Positions 1-8,680 of a stretch of 64,000 nt of DNA are shown here, in pieces. The notes under the pieces were generated by a model that saw only the letters and a list, made by a program, of their open reading frames with translations, ran no database searches and had not been told where the DNA came from. Position numbers and translations under genes: made by a program. Within the stretch, counting starts at the first letter, position 1, and each line of letters begins with the position of its first letter. The DNA comes from Bordetella parapertussis (lineage in GTDB: Bacteria; Pseudomonadota; Gammaproteobacteria; Burkholderiales; Burkholderiaceae_B). The stretch lies in the NCBI GenBank assembly GCA_945872285.1, contig CAMBZR010000005.1, positions 1 to 64,000 on the forward strand, given 5' to 3'.

Positions 1-477
1 ACCGTCTTTGAAAACCATACCGTTTTCGAAAACCTAGAACTTGCCATGAAAACCAACAAGGGCGTGAAATCAACCTTGTTTGCCCGCCTGAATAGCACCG
101 AGCGCGATCAGATCGCGGCGACCCTCGACCTGCTGCGTTTAATGGGCGAACAAAAGCGCCCGGCTGGCTTACTGTCGCACGGCCAAAAGCAATGGCTTGA
201 AATCGGCATGCTGCTGATGCAAGAGCCTTTACTACTTTTACTGGATGAGCCCGTCGCCGGTATGACCGACGCCGAAACCGAGCGTACTGGCGAATTACTC
301 AACGACCTGCGCGGCAAACACTCACTGATGGTAGTTGAGCACGACATGGATTTCGTCAACCAAATCTCGCAAGGCGGCAAAGTCACGGTGCTGTGCGAGG
401 GTTCGGTTTTGGCCGAAGGCACCATGCAACAAGTACAAGCCGATCAACGCGTGATTGAAGTGTATTTAGGTCGCTAA
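1..477 (+). CDS. urtD: Urea ABC transporter ATP-binding protein UrtD (5' truncated)
   Basis: ATPase subunit of a UrtABCDE-type high-affinity urea importer, acting at the inner face of the cytoplasmic membrane. The reading frame is open from the first base, so the N-terminal half with the Walker A motif lies outside the window; an internal ATG at 46 is not the true start. What remains shows the ABC signature as LSHGQ, a Walker B of the form LLLLDEP and the H-loop context VVEHDM. The LSHGQKQWLEIGMLL form with an alternative signature is typical of UrtD. It ends 3 bases before urtE, so the two are surely cotranscribed. Assignment to urea rather than branched-chain amino acids rests on this signature and the matching UrtE form. 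Confidence 0.9.
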   Translation, partial: TVFENHTVFENLELAMKTNKGVKSTLFARLNSTERDQIAATLDLLRLMGEQKRPAGLLSHGQKQWLEIGMLLMQEPLLLLLDEPVAGMTDAETERTGELLNDLRGKHSLMVVEHDMDFVNQISQGGKVTVLCEGSVLAEGTMQQVQADQRVIEVYLGR

Positions 478-480
478 GTC

Positions 481-1179
481 ATGCTAGACGTTCAAAATAT
501 TAATCAGTACTACGGCAGCAGCCACACCCTGCGCGGCATCACGATGTCGGTCAAACAGGGCGAGTGCATGGCCTTGCTCGGGCGCAACGGCGTCGGCAAA
601 ACCACCCTGCTGCAATGCCTGATGGGCGTGCAACCCTTAGCCTCGGGCAGCATCCACTTTGACGGCAAAGACATCAGCAAGCTCGCCCCCCACGCACGTG
701 CTGCACTCGGCATGGCCTACGTCCCCCAAGGCCGCGAAATCTTTGCTCGCCTCACCGTCGAAGAAAATATCCTAATGGGCATGGCCACCAAGCCCAGCCA
801 ACAAGCCAAGCGGATTAAAAACGAAATCTTTGACCTATTCCCAGTGTTGCGCACCATGTTGTCGCGGCGCGGCGGCGACCTCTCAGGCGGTCAGCAACAG
901 CAGCTCGCCATCGCACGTGCGCTCGTCGCCGAGCCCAAACTCATCATCTTTGACGAACCCACCGAGGGCATCCAGCCCTCAATCATCAAAGACATCGGCC
1001 GCGTCATCCGCCTGCTACGCGATCGCGGCGACATCGCCATTTTGCTCTGCGAACAATACTTCGACTTCGCCCGCGAACTCGCCGACCACTTCGTCGTCTT
1101 ATCGCGCGGCGAAGTCGTCGCCCAAGGAGACCAAACCCAAATGGACAGCGAAGACGTCAAACGATACCTGTCAGTGTAA
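481..1179 (+). CDS. urtE: Urea ABC transporter ATP-binding protein UrtE
   Basis: Second ATPase of the urea importer; 232 residues, normal for UrtE. Walker A is GRNGVGKT at residues 34-41, the signature LSGGQ lies near 134-138 and Walker B LIIFDEP near 153-159. The position of the usual H-loop histidine reads CEQYFDFA; a glutamine there is usual in this family as far as I know, so I do not read it as damage. The gene follows urtD after a 3-base gap and is probably the last of the urtABCDE operon, since what follows is about 300 bp without a credible coding frame. No urease gene is visible downstream. Confidence 0.93.
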   Translation: MLDVQNINQYYGSSHTLRGITMSVKQGECMALLGRNGVGKTTLLQCLMGVQPLASGSIHFDGKDISKLAPHARAALGMAYVPQGREIFARLTVEENILMGMATKPSQQAKRIKNEIFDLFPVLRTMLSRRGGDLSGGQQQQLAIARALVAEPKLIIFDEPTEGIQPSIIKDIGRVIRLLRDRGDIAILLCEQYFDFARELADHFVVLSRGEVVAQGDQTQMDSEDVKRYLSV

Positions 1180-1480
1180 ATAAACCAACCCTCGTCCAGC
1201 CCAAGACCCCCAAACGTCAACCGTCCATCCCCACCCCAGCCACGACGTCCAGCGTAAGCGAAGGAGCCGCGTATTTTTTGCTCAGCACAAAAATACCGGT
1301 CCGCAGCGCACGCAAGACGACGAGGCGTGCGCCAAGCGACAAGGCTGCGCAAAGCGATAACGCAGCCGTCAGAATACCCCCACAGCGTCAGCACCCGCGC
1401 CCTAGCGCAAACCCCCGCCATCTGATTACACTCACTCACTGACTCAAAATTAACGCGAACCAACACGCGAGGCAAGAACC
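1180..1480. other. Structured intergenic region between urtE and tcuA
   Basis: This 301-bp stretch has no coding frame I trust. It contains two inverted repeats: GTATTTTT at 1271-1278 facing AAAAATAC at 1289-1296, with a short GCT/AGC inner stem, and GGCTGCG at 1343-1349 facing CGCAGCC at 1361-1367. The first could act as a terminator for urtE, although the T-run is in the stem. The last 40 bases carry the ribosome-binding site for tcuA (GAGGCAAG shortly before the ATG). The composition, with repeated CGTC/GCGC words, resembles a dispersed non-coding repeat, but I cannot confirm other copies. Confidence 0.5.
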
Positions 1481-2893
1481 ATGTGGGATGTAATCGTAGT
1501 GGGTGGCGGCAACGCAGCCCTGTGTAGCGCCTTAATGGCGCGCGAAGCCGGCGCCAGCGTTCTAATTCTTGAGGCATCCCCAAAAGCATGGCGCGGGGGC
1601 AACTCACAGCACACCCGCAACCTACGCTGCATGCACGACGCCCCCCAAGATGTTTTAGTCGATGCCTACCCCGAAGAAGAATACTGGCAAGATCTATTAA
1701 AAGTCACCGGCGGCCAAACCAACGAAGCACTTGCGCGCATGGTGATTCGCGAGTCATCGTCGTGCCGCGACTGGATGCGCAAGCACGGCGTGCATTTTCA
1801 ACCGCCCCTGTCGGGCACACTGCACGTAGCCCGCACCAACGCCTTTTTTATGGGTGGCGGCAAAGCCTTGGTCAACGCCTATTACCTAAGCGCCGAGAAA
1901 CTCGGTATCGATATTTTGTATGACTCCCCTGTTGACGATCTAGAAATCAAAGACGGCAAGTTTATCGCCGCCAAAGTGGGCGACAAGCGCTACGCTGGCA
2001 ACGCCTGCGTCTTGGGCTGTGGTGGCTTTGAATCTGACCGAGCATGGTTGCGCGAGGCCTGGGGTCAAAACGAACTTGGCGAATGGCCGGCCGACAACTT
2101 TTTAATTCGCGGCACACGTTACAACATGGGCGTTGTGCTTAAAGTCATGATGCGCGCAGGCGCTGACACCATGGGCGATCCCACCCAAGCGCATTGCGTA
2201 GCCATTGATGCACGCTCGCCGCTGTACGACGGCGGCATCTGCACACGTATCGATGCTGTTTCGCTGGGAATTGTGGTCAATCGCGAAGCCAAACGCTTCT
2301 ACGACGAAGGCGAAGACTTCTGGCCCAAGCGCTATGCCTTGTGGGGCCGCTTAGTCGCCTTGCAACCAGGTCAAATCGCCTACTCAATTATTGATGTCAA
2401 ATCAGTCGGTCGTTTTATGCCTGCCGTATTTGAAAACATCAAAGCGGACACCTTGCCCGAACTTGCGGGCAAACTCGGGCTCGACCCAGAAGTCTTTATG
2501 CAGACTATCAACGAGTTCAATGCGGCCTGCCAGCCCGGCACGTTCGATCATACGATTCAAGATGATTGCCATACACAAGGTCTGACGCCCGAAAAAACCC
2601 ACTGGGCCTTGCCGATTGAGAAGGGCCCCTTCTTTGGCTATCCGGTACGGCCAGGCGTGACCTTCACGTATTTCGGCTTAACCACCGACGAAAAAGCCAG
2701 TGTCTTTTTTGACGGTAAAGCCAGCCCCAACCTCTTCGCTGCAGGCGAGATCAATGCCGGTAACGTTTTAGGCAAGGGCTACACCGCAGGCGTCGGGATG
2801 TCGATCGGCACAGCCTTTGGTCGCATCGCTGGCACACAGGCCGCCTTAGCGGCACAAAAAATCAAAGAAGGATCCTTACATGCAATCGCTTGA
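1481..2893 (+). CDS. tcuA: FAD-dependent tricarballylate dehydrogenase TcuA
   Basis: Flavoprotein of the fumarate reductase/succinate dehydrogenase family. In the Salmonella tcu system TcuA oxidises tricarballylate to cis-aconitate and TcuB re-oxidises its FADH2. The 470-residue product begins with the beta-strand and dinucleotide-binding loop [10 protein letters not shown] (residues 4-13), has the expected [12 protein letters not shown] flavin region, and ends with a conserved [18 protein letters not shown] stretch. A GAGGCAAG ribosome-binding site precedes the ATG. The stop lies inside tcuB (14-bp overlap), indicating translational coupling. No tcuR regulator or tcuC transporter is next to it; a TTT system may feed it instead (inference). 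The substrate could be another tricarboxylate such as citrate. Confidence 0.85.
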   Translation: MWDVIVVGGGNAALCSALMAREAGASVLILEASPKAWRGGNSQHTRNLRCMHDAPQDVLVDAYPEEEYWQDLLKVTGGQTNEALARMVIRESSSCRDWMRKHGVHFQPPLSGTLHVARTNAFFMGGGKALVNAYYLSAEKLGIDILYDSPVDDLEIKDGKFIAAKVGDKRYAGNACVLGCGGFESDRAWLREAWGQNELGEWPADNFLIRGTRYNMGVVLKVMMRAGADTMGDPTQAHCVAIDARSPLYDGGICTRIDAVSLGIVVNREAKRFYDEGEDFWPKRYALWGRLVALQPGQIAYSIIDVKSVGRFMPAVFENIKADTLPELAGKLGLDPEVFMQTINEFNAACQPGTFDHTIQDDCHTQGLTPEKTHWALPIEKGPFFGYPVRPGVTFTYFGLTTDEKASVFFDGKASPNLFAAGEINAGNVLGKGYTAGVGMSIGTAFGRIAGTQAALAAQKIKEGSLHAIA

Positions 2894-4067
2894 ATCCCTG
2901 ACCCGCGAGGCGCAAGGCCTGGCCGGTGCCTCTGAACACTCAATTACCTGGCATAGCAAAGGCCTCAGTGCCAACGAGACAGAAGTCGCACGGCAAATGC
3001 AAATCTGTAACGCGTGCCGCTACTGCGAAGGTTTCTGTGCCGTGTTTCCGGCTATGGCGCGCCGCCTCCAATTCGACAGCAAAGCGGATCTGAATTATTT
3101 AGCCAACCTCTGCCACAACTGCGGCGCGTGCTTACACGCTTGCCAATACGCCCCTCCGCATGAGTTTGCCGTCAACGTACCGCAAGCCATGGCCAAGGTC
3201 CGCGTAGAAACTTACACCGATTTTGCCTGGCCTGCGGCCATGGGTGCGCTTTACAAAAACAATGGGTTAACCGTGGCCTTGGCAACAGCTTTTGGCTTAG
3301 CGCTGTTTTTGGTCTTAACGCTGTTATTGACGGGCAAGCTTATTCACGAGCCACTTGCGGGTAACTTCTATGCGGTGTTTCCGCATAACACCTTGGCGCT
3401 GATGTTTGGCGCCGTGTTTGGCTTTGCCGTTTTAGCATTGGGGATCGGTGTCACGCGCTTCTGGAAAGAAATCACCCCGGGTGCAGCCAGTGCGGCCGCA
3501 CTCGGTGAAGCCACCCACAACGTTTTAGGCATGAAGTACCTCGACGGTGGCCACGGCCAAGGCTGTAACGACGAAGACGATCGCTTTACGCTACGCCGCC
3601 GGCGTTTTCATCATCTGACCTTTTACGGTTTTATGCTGTGCTTTGCCGCAACCTCGGTGGCTACGCTTTATCACTATGTACTTGGTTTGCAGGCGCCCTA
3701 CGCCTACACAAGCCTACCAGTGATTCTGGGCACAGTGGGTGGGATTGGCTTACTCATTGGGCCCGCCGGCCTACTCTGGCTGAACCTGCGACGCTCACCG
3801 CTGCACGGTGACGCGGCACAAAAACCCATGGATATCGCGTTTATTGTGTTGCTGTTTACCGTTAGCCTCACCGGGCTCGCCTTGCTCATTTGGCGTGACA
3901 CCAGCTACATGGCGCTTTGGCTGGCGATTCACCTCGGTTTTGTCATGGCGCTCTTTTTTACATTGCCTTACGGCAAGTTTGCCCATGGTATTTATCGCAC
4001 AGCAGCTTTGCTGAAGTGGTCGATTGAAAAACGCCAGCCTAACAAGCTGGCGTTAGGCAGCGATTAA
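2880..4067 (+). CDS. tcuB: Tricarballylate utilization protein TcuB (4Fe-4S membrane oxidoreductase)
   Basis: Membrane partner of TcuA that passes electrons from its reduced flavin to the membrane (role known from the Salmonella system). The 395-residue product has two ferredoxin-like cysteine clusters, C43-C46-C49-C53 and C78-C81-C84-C88, followed from about residue 130 by several hydrophobic segments and a histidine-containing region (RRFHHL) suited to heme or quinone interaction. It overlaps the end of tcuA by 14 bp. The C-terminal part is strongly hydrophobic, with about six membrane spans. Downstream the next gene is on the opposite strand and converges with it. The family is also annotated CitB in some genomes. 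Confidence 0.85.
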   Translation: MQSLESLTREAQGLAGASEHSITWHSKGLSANETEVARQMQICNACRYCEGFCAVFPAMARRLQFDSKADLNYLANLCHNCGACLHACQYAPPHEFAVNVPQAMAKVRVETYTDFAWPAAMGALYKNNGLTVALATAFGLALFLVLTLLLTGKLIHEPLAGNFYAVFPHNTLALMFGAVFGFAVLALGIGVTRFWKEITPGAASAAALGEATHNVLGMKYLDGGHGQGCNDEDDRFTLRRRRFHHLTFYGFMLCFAATSVATLYHYVLGLQAPYAYTSLPVILGTVGGIGLLIGPAGLLWLNLRRSPLHGDAAQKPMDIAFIVLLFTVSLTGLALLIWRDTSYMALWLAIHLGFVMALFFTLPYGKFAHGIYRTAALLKWSIEKRQPNKLALGSD

Positions 4068-4080
4068 CGGCGGTTTCGTC

Positions 4081-5052
4081 TTACTTAAAGCCAGCAGTTT
4101 TTGATCCCAACATTCGCTGAATTCCCAGCTTTTGTTGGGCCCAGAACCCTCGGCCGTAGTCACGACCGCCCGCTTCAGGTTGCTGGTCATGCACACCAGT
4201 TGGCACATAGCCAGTATCAAACTTGGCCGTTCTGAACACAATATCCCAAATCGGAAACAACACAGAAAAGTTGTGACCCTTGGCCGGCCCTGCGGTTGAC
4301 TCATCGTACGCCACCGAATGGTGAAACCGATGAAACTTTGGGCTCACCAAGAAGCGATCGCCCCAGTTGCCAAAGCACATGCGAACGTTCGCGTGCGAGA
4401 AGCTTTCAACTAACTGTGTGAAGACCACAATCAAGACAAACTGCCCAGGCTTGACGCCAATCAACAGCGCGACCAGCACTAACACCGTATCGCGCAACAA
4501 GCTATCGAGCAAATGGTTACGGTTGTCGCTCCACATGGTCATTTGACGCTGACTATGATGCACCGAGTGCAGACCCCAAAACCAGTTAAAGCGATGTTGC
4601 GCCCGATGATAAAAATAGTCGACGGCATCAAAGACCAACAAATACAACACCAGGCTAGCAATCGCACCGTCGGTGACCCCAGGCCAGATCCCATCGAGAT
4701 GCCAGGGCGTAAAGCCCATTAACCCTGCCTGGCCAGAGAGCTCGTCCCACAGCGGATCGATCATAAAAAACAGACCGAGTCTAAACACCCCTAAGCGATG
4801 AATCAGCGTATATAAAAAATCGATGCGAATCTGCTGACGATCACGCACGGGCTCGGCGGGCCACACGCGTTGCATGGTGCCGAAGACAACGACCAGAAAG
4901 CCAATTTGCAACGAACCAATTAATAGCCACATCGTGCCATCGTACGCGTCTTCAATCACGCCACTCAGGCCCGCGTGAAATAACACCGGCTGCACCAACG
5001 ACTCAAAGAGCCACTGTTGTGTTTGGTCAAAGAGTTCAATCATTTGATTCAT
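4081..5052 (-). CDS. Sterol desaturase / fatty acid hydroxylase family membrane protein
   Basis: Integral membrane di-iron hydroxylase of the FA_hydroxylase/sterol desaturase superfamily, 323 residues. The three histidine motifs are visible: HRAQH near residue 149, HSVHH near 162 and HRFHH near 241, between several hydrophobic spans. Known family members hydroxylate or desaturate lipid chains; the bacterial substrate cannot be told from sequence. It is the third gene of a minus-strand unit and overlaps the deacetylase gene by 17 bp, which points to coupled translation. An envelope lipid is a reasonable guess (inference). Two start codons are possible, ATG at 5052 and at 5043; I used the first. 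Confidence 0.8.
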   Translation of the reverse strand: MNQMIELFDQTQQWLFESLVQPVLFHAGLSGVIEDAYDGTMWLLIGSLQIGFLVVVFGTMQRVWPAEPVRDRQQIRIDFLYTLIHRLGVFRLGLFFMIDPLWDELSGQAGLMGFTPWHLDGIWPGVTDGAIASLVLYLLVFDAVDYFYHRAQHRFNWFWGLHSVHHSQRQMTMWSDNRNHLLDSLLRDTVLVLVALLIGVKPGQFVLIVVFTQLVESFSHANVRMCFGNWGDRFLVSPKFHRFHHSVAYDESTAGPAKGHNFSVLFPIWDIVFRTAKFDTGYVPTGVHDQQPEAGGRDYGRGFWAQQKLGIQRMLGSKTAGFK

Positions 5053-5977
5053 TACTTTTCATATCTTTTGGTTGAGACGTGGCTTGCCGCTCTGGCGCTA
5101 ATACATCTATCGCCGCGGCGCTTGATTCTCTTGCAGGCTGCACGGTCGCGCCGTCAGGCACACCAACGGCGGTCTTGCGCGCCTGAATTTTCTCACGATA
5201 GGCTGGGTGCGAATCCATGGTCGCAAAACACAAGCCCTTTTTTTTCAATCCCTCGATTAAAGGCTCAAGCACCGCCGGCGCCCAGGGATCTTGCCGCGAC
5301 CAAATTCCTAAATGCGCTACCAAAATATCTCCACTACGAATATTACGCAAGGCACGCTCTAGTAAAAAAGTGTTGGGATATTGATCGCTTGGTAATTCGT
5401 CGCCCAAAAAACCTGCAGGCGCCCAACCAACGTGCTCGTAGCCGCAAGCTTGCGCGGCACGCAGTAAGGCCGGTGAAGTTTTGCCACCGGCCGCCCGAAA
5501 CAATGGCAAGATTTTTTGACCGGTCATGTCTTCAAAGCGCTTTGCTGGACGACCCAACTCTTCGCAATACTGGGCGCCTGTCCAAGTAAAACCTTTACCA
5601 GGCTGTGGCCCGGCGCTGGGCCGCATTAAAAATCGGCCGTCTGCTGTGTCGCTTAACCAGTACACATGATCAAACGTGTGCGAGCCAAAGGCATGGCCTT
5701 GCTCGGCTAGTGCCCTCCACCAGGGTGCCCAAACCTCATCCAGGCTTGTGCCGCCAGTGCGTGTGGGTTCATTGGCCAAAAAGAAAGTCGCACGTACCTG
5801 ATGCCGCGCCAGCACCTCAGCCACTAAGGGTGCCACCTGCATATGTCCGGTGTCAAACGTCAGGTACACCGGGCGCTCACAAGCCGAGGGCGCAGCCGAC
5901 GAGGCTGGCGAACCTAACAAGGCGGTCGCACAAGACGACAGCCCTATCCCCAGCAAAACCTTATAGACGGCTCGCAT
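5036..5977 (-). CDS. Polysaccharide deacetylase family protein (NodB homology)
   Basis: Predicted exported carbohydrate esterase family 4 protein, 313 residues. The N-terminus is a signal sequence with a possible lipobox ending LSSC, so it may be a lipoprotein. The NodB region begins with LTFDTGH near residues 41-46, where the classical second aspartate of TFDDG is replaced by threonine, and continues with the zinc-binding SHTFDH (H-x3-H) near 98-103. A RAAGG stretch and a late VAHLG match later catalytic motifs. Members remove N- or O-acetyl groups from peptidoglycan or polysaccharide. It overlaps genes on both sides by 17 bp, forming one unit with a beta-propeller and a sterol-desaturase-like protein. 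The altered first motif also occurs in other deacetylases, so activity is possible. Confidence 0.78.
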   Translation of the reverse strand: MRAVYKVLLGIGLSSCATALLGSPASSAAPSACERPVYLTFDTGHMQVAPLVAEVLARHQVRATFFLANEPTRTGGTSLDEVWAPWWRALAEQGHAFGSHTFDHVYWLSDTADGRFLMRPSAGPQPGKGFTWTGAQYCEELGRPAKRFEDMTGQKILPLFRAAGGKTSPALLRAAQACGYEHVGWAPAGFLGDELPSDQYPNTFLLERALRNIRSGDILVAHLGIWSRQDPWAPAVLEPLIEGLKKKGLCFATMDSHPAYREKIQARKTAVGVPDGATVQPARESSAAAIDVLAPERQATSQPKDMKSNESND

Positions 5978-6971
5978 GATTCAGCGTCCAAACTCCGTGC
6001 GGCGACTTGCCCACCTGCACCTGTTGCGTGATGGTTTTTTTCTCGATATCGAGCGCCACCAATTTGCCGGCCCAACGGGCTGTAAATAATAGGGTCTTGC
6101 CATCGGCGAGCATTTCCATACACTCGGGGCCCGCGGGGGTTTTGTACGTGTCGACCACGCTCAAGGTGGTCATGTCAATGCGACTAATCGTGTTGGCGCT
6201 GCGGTTACTGACAAACACGTGCCGCTTGTCGCCCTGTGACCGAAAGGCGTGCGCGCCCTGGCCAGTCGGAATACGCTTGGTTAACACGGCTTTTTTTGCA
6301 CCCGCCACGTCATAGACCTCTACCTCAGCTGCACCCGTTAGGCCAATCAGCAACGTCTTATCATCGGGGGCAAGGTACAAATCCGCTGGCGTCTTTCCTG
6401 TTGAAATCGTCCAGAGTGGTTTTTGCGTTGCCAGATCAACCGCCATGAGTTCGTGGCTGTCTTGCAAGGTGAAATACGCGGTCGTGCTTTTGCTATCGAT
6501 CGCGATATGGCTAGGAGTTTTGCCAGCGGGCAAACGCTTGACTAATTGCATTTGAAACTCGCCGTTTTTCATCTCCCAGCGATAGATATCAACGTGATTC
6601 AAGCGATTGGCTGCCGTGACAAACCATTTCATGTCAGGCGAAAAACGCAAATGGTAAGGGTCTAGGATATTTTTCAGCGTACGCTGCACTTCGCCGGTAT
6701 TTGGATCCAAAAACGTAATTGAATCACCTTCGGCATGTGCCACCATGACCGATTTGTTATCGGGCGTCAGATACAAATGGTGTGGCTCTTTGCCCACCGG
6801 CACTCGTTTGATTTCTTTATAGGTGACAGGGTCAATCACGCTGACGTTGGCGTTGAGTGAGTTGAGCACCAGGATGGGAGGGGCTGCGTTTGCAGTCATG
6901 ACCCAGAACAAACCAAGAGTCAAAGTCAGGGCAACGGCCAAACCGCGGAAAGAGGGACTGGGATTATGCAT
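5961..6971 (-). CDS. Exported YVTN/YncE-type beta-propeller protein
   Basis: Predicted periplasmic seven-bladed beta-propeller, 336 residues. It has a Sec signal peptide of about 29 residues ending in an A-x-A motif (ANA), followed by repeated blades of the YVTN type, such as VIDPVTYKEIKRVPVGKEPHHL, LSVVDTYKTPAGPECME and KKTITQQVQVGKSPHGVW in part. Such repeats bind partners or, in some relatives, metals and cofactors; no enzyme active site is evident. It is the first gene of a three-gene minus-strand unit, and its 3' end overlaps the deacetylase by 17 bp. A role as substrate-recognition or scaffold partner of the deacetylase is inference. Confidence 0.75.
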   Translation of the reverse strand: MHNPSPSFRGLAVALTLTLGLFWVMTANAAPPILVLNSLNANVSVIDPVTYKEIKRVPVGKEPHHLYLTPDNKSVMVAHAEGDSITFLDPNTGEVQRTLKNILDPYHLRFSPDMKWFVTAANRLNHVDIYRWEMKNGEFQMQLVKRLPAGKTPSHIAIDSKSTTAYFTLQDSHELMAVDLATQKPLWTISTGKTPADLYLAPDDKTLLIGLTGAAEVEVYDVAGAKKAVLTKRIPTGQGAHAFRSQGDKRHVFVSNRSANTISRIDMTTLSVVDTYKTPAGPECMEMLADGKTLLFTARWAGKLVALDIEKKTITQQVQVGKSPHGVWTLNHASRL

Positions 6972-7131
6972 ACAACGCCGAAAAATTTGTCAAAGAAAGC
7001 AACAATGATGTTTCAGATCGTATTTTCGCACGGCAATCGCCAAAGCCCATAGGCTTTTGAACAAAACCCTTAGGGCATAAGGGATTCGGACGTCTTTTTA
7101 AGGCTACGCGTTCCGCGCGCCACCCTTCACG

Positions 7132-8106
7132 CTAAATTTGCGCGCCGGTTGATTTTACGACGGCGCCCCACTTAGTGATCTCGGCCTGAATAAACGCTTT
7201 AAATTGAGCCGGGGTGCTCGTCAGACTGTTCGCCGCTTGCGCTGCAAAGGTATCTTGCACGTCTTTCATGCGCGAGATCTTTGCACAAACCTGATTCAAT
7301 TTTTCGACGATGTCTACGGGCGTGCCCTTGGGCGCGAACAAGCCATTCCAAGACGTAATTTCAAAATCAGGAACCCCCGCCTCTGCCATGGTAGGCACGT
7401 TAGGCAAAAGAGACAGACGCTGAGCCGAACAAACCGCCAACGCTTTTAAGTGACCGGCCTGAATGCTCGGGATCGCTGACAACGCGGTCTTAAATCCTAG
7501 CTGTGTCACACCAGCAATCGTGTCCGTCAGTGCAGGGGCAGCACCCTTATAAGCGACGTGCGTCATTTTAATATTGAAACGCTGCAACAACATTTCACCG
7601 GCCAGATGCGGAGTTGTGCCAACGCCCGAGGTCGCGAAGTTTAAAGAATCGGGTTTAGCACGCGCCAAAGCGATCAATTCTTGCACGGTATTGACGGGCA
7701 ACTTTGGCGTCACCACCAAGACCGCAGGCGCCGAAGTCAAAATAGAAATTGGCTCAAAATCACGAACAATATCGTAACCAGGATTTTTATATAACGACAT
7801 ATTGATGGCGTTGGCAACGGTGCCCAAAAACAAGGTGTACCCATCAGGCGCGCCGCGCGCGGCCAGCTCGCTTCCAATATTCGACCCCCCACCCGGTTTG
7901 TTCTCAATCACCACTCTTTGCCCCAGCAGGTCATACATCTTGGCTGTAATCACTCGCGCGGTCACATCCGTCGACCCACCTGGCCCGAAGGCAACAATCA
8001 TCTTAATTGTCTGTGTGGGGTACGCTGACTTTGACTGCGCAAACGCGGGTAAAGCGATGCTTGCGCCTAGCGCAAGGCCGGTCTCGATAAAGTGACGACG
8101 CTTCAT
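7132..8106 (-). CDS. TTT-family (Bug) extracytoplasmic substrate-binding protein
   Basis: Periplasmic binding protein of the tripartite tricarboxylate transporter family, 324 residues from the start chosen here. The open frame extends upstream to 8211, but the ATG at 8106 begins a clear export signal (MKRRHFIETGLALG, ending PAFA) and is preceded by a GGAG ribosome-binding site. The twin arginine followed by HFIE looks Tat-like, though Sec export cannot be excluded. Family marks include PTQTIKMIVAFGPGGSTDV near the mature N-terminus and ENKPGGGSNIGSE. It lies divergent from the DUF4387/AtuA-like operon and may supply its substrate. No TctA/TctB membrane subunits are nearby, as is common for orphan Bug proteins. 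Confidence 0.88.
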   Translation of the reverse strand: MKRRHFIETGLALGASIALPAFAQSKSAYPTQTIKMIVAFGPGGSTDVTARVITAKMYDLLGQRVVIENKPGGGSNIGSELAARGAPDGYTLFLGTVANAINMSLYKNPGYDIVRDFEPISILTSAPAVLVVTPKLPVNTVQELIALARAKPDSLNFATSGVGTTPHLAGEMLLQRFNIKMTHVAYKGAAPALTDTIAGVTQLGFKTALSAIPSIQAGHLKALAVCSAQRLSLLPNVPTMAEAGVPDFEITSWNGLFAPKGTPVDIVEKLNQVCAKISRMKDVQDTFAAQAANSLTSTPAQFKAFIQAEITKWGAVVKSTGAQI

Positions 8107-8374
8107 ATGATCTCCATTGAGGTATTTTTGAGGGTTTGCCCCAGGCGTGGACGCTCCGCACCAAAAAACAAGCGCCTGTCTGCTGCCCGCACAATGCCAA
8201 AAAGGCAGCACGGTCTATATCAACAGAATTAACAAAATTGGTCAATCAAAAGCAACAGGCAGCCTCGGCGCGAGCTTCCAGACGGGCGCAATGGCCGGCA
8301 TGCTCACTTGTCACGCTATAAGCAACTTGTTATAAGCTTTGTATCCGTCAAAGAACAAAAATTGAGGAAGATTT
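8107..8374. promoter_or_regulatory. Divergent promoter region between the TTT binding protein and the DUF4387 operon
   Basis: A 268-bp non-coding region separating two divergent transcription units; it should hold both promoters. Around 8315-8337 is an imperfect dyad of the form GCTATAAGCAA-C-TTGTTATAAGC, with ATAA at 8318-8321 facing TTAT at 8330-8333, a plausible operator for a dimeric regulator. A GAGGAAG ribosome-binding site lies at 8364-8370 before the GTG start of the DUF4387 gene. No regulator gene adjoins the cluster. Confidence 0.45.
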
Positions 8375-8680
8375 GTGCCCCGACTCGCAGAGATTGCCAC
8401 GGTGATACGCAGTAAAAACGCTGGGCCGCTGACCCTATCGTTTGATTTGATTTTCCCGACTGACCAAAGCTTCGAGGCTGCGACACGCGCGCAGGCGTTG
8501 CGACCGATCGCGTTAGCGCGTCTGTACAACGTTGCGCCCGCCGACGTGATTGTGACCCCTTATCGTGTCGCGCGGGCCATCAAAATCGCCATGCCACGCA
8601 CGATCGTCTCAGGCTCGCCAGGCGACCACGATGTCTACGGTGCTCAACAACATGTCCCTCTGCTGGATCTCGAAATATGA
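8375..8680 (+). CDS. DUF4387 domain protein
   Basis: Small protein of 101 residues matching the DUF4387 family as I remember it: an N-terminal ...VIRSKNAGPLTLSFDLIF stretch and a C-terminal SGSPGDHDVYGAQQH stretch. The start is GTG with a strong GAGGAAG site 4 bases upstream. It overlaps the following DUF1446/AtuA-like gene by 4 bp (ATGA), so the two are translationally coupled. In many bacteria DUF4387 sits next to or is fused with DUF1446 proteins (established co-occurrence, from memory), suggesting one heteromeric enzyme. The activity is not known to me; a lyase or hydratase acting on an organic acid or acyl-CoA is only a guess. Confidence 0.82.
   Translation: MPRLAEIATVIRSKNAGPLTLSFDLIFPTDQSFEAATRAQALRPIALARLYNVAPADVIVTPYRVARAIKIAMPRTIVSGSPGDHDVYGAQQHVPLLDLEI

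Noticed and set aside
891..1607. 238-codon minus-strand open frame across urtE, the intergenic region and the start of tcuA
   Set aside because: It lies opposite two certain genes, has a low-complexity Arg-rich translation and no family likeness.
7067..7083. CCCTTA facing TAAGGG upstream of the beta-propeller gene
   Set aside because: Only 6 bp long with no T-run and not placed as a terminator or a clear operator; left unannotated.
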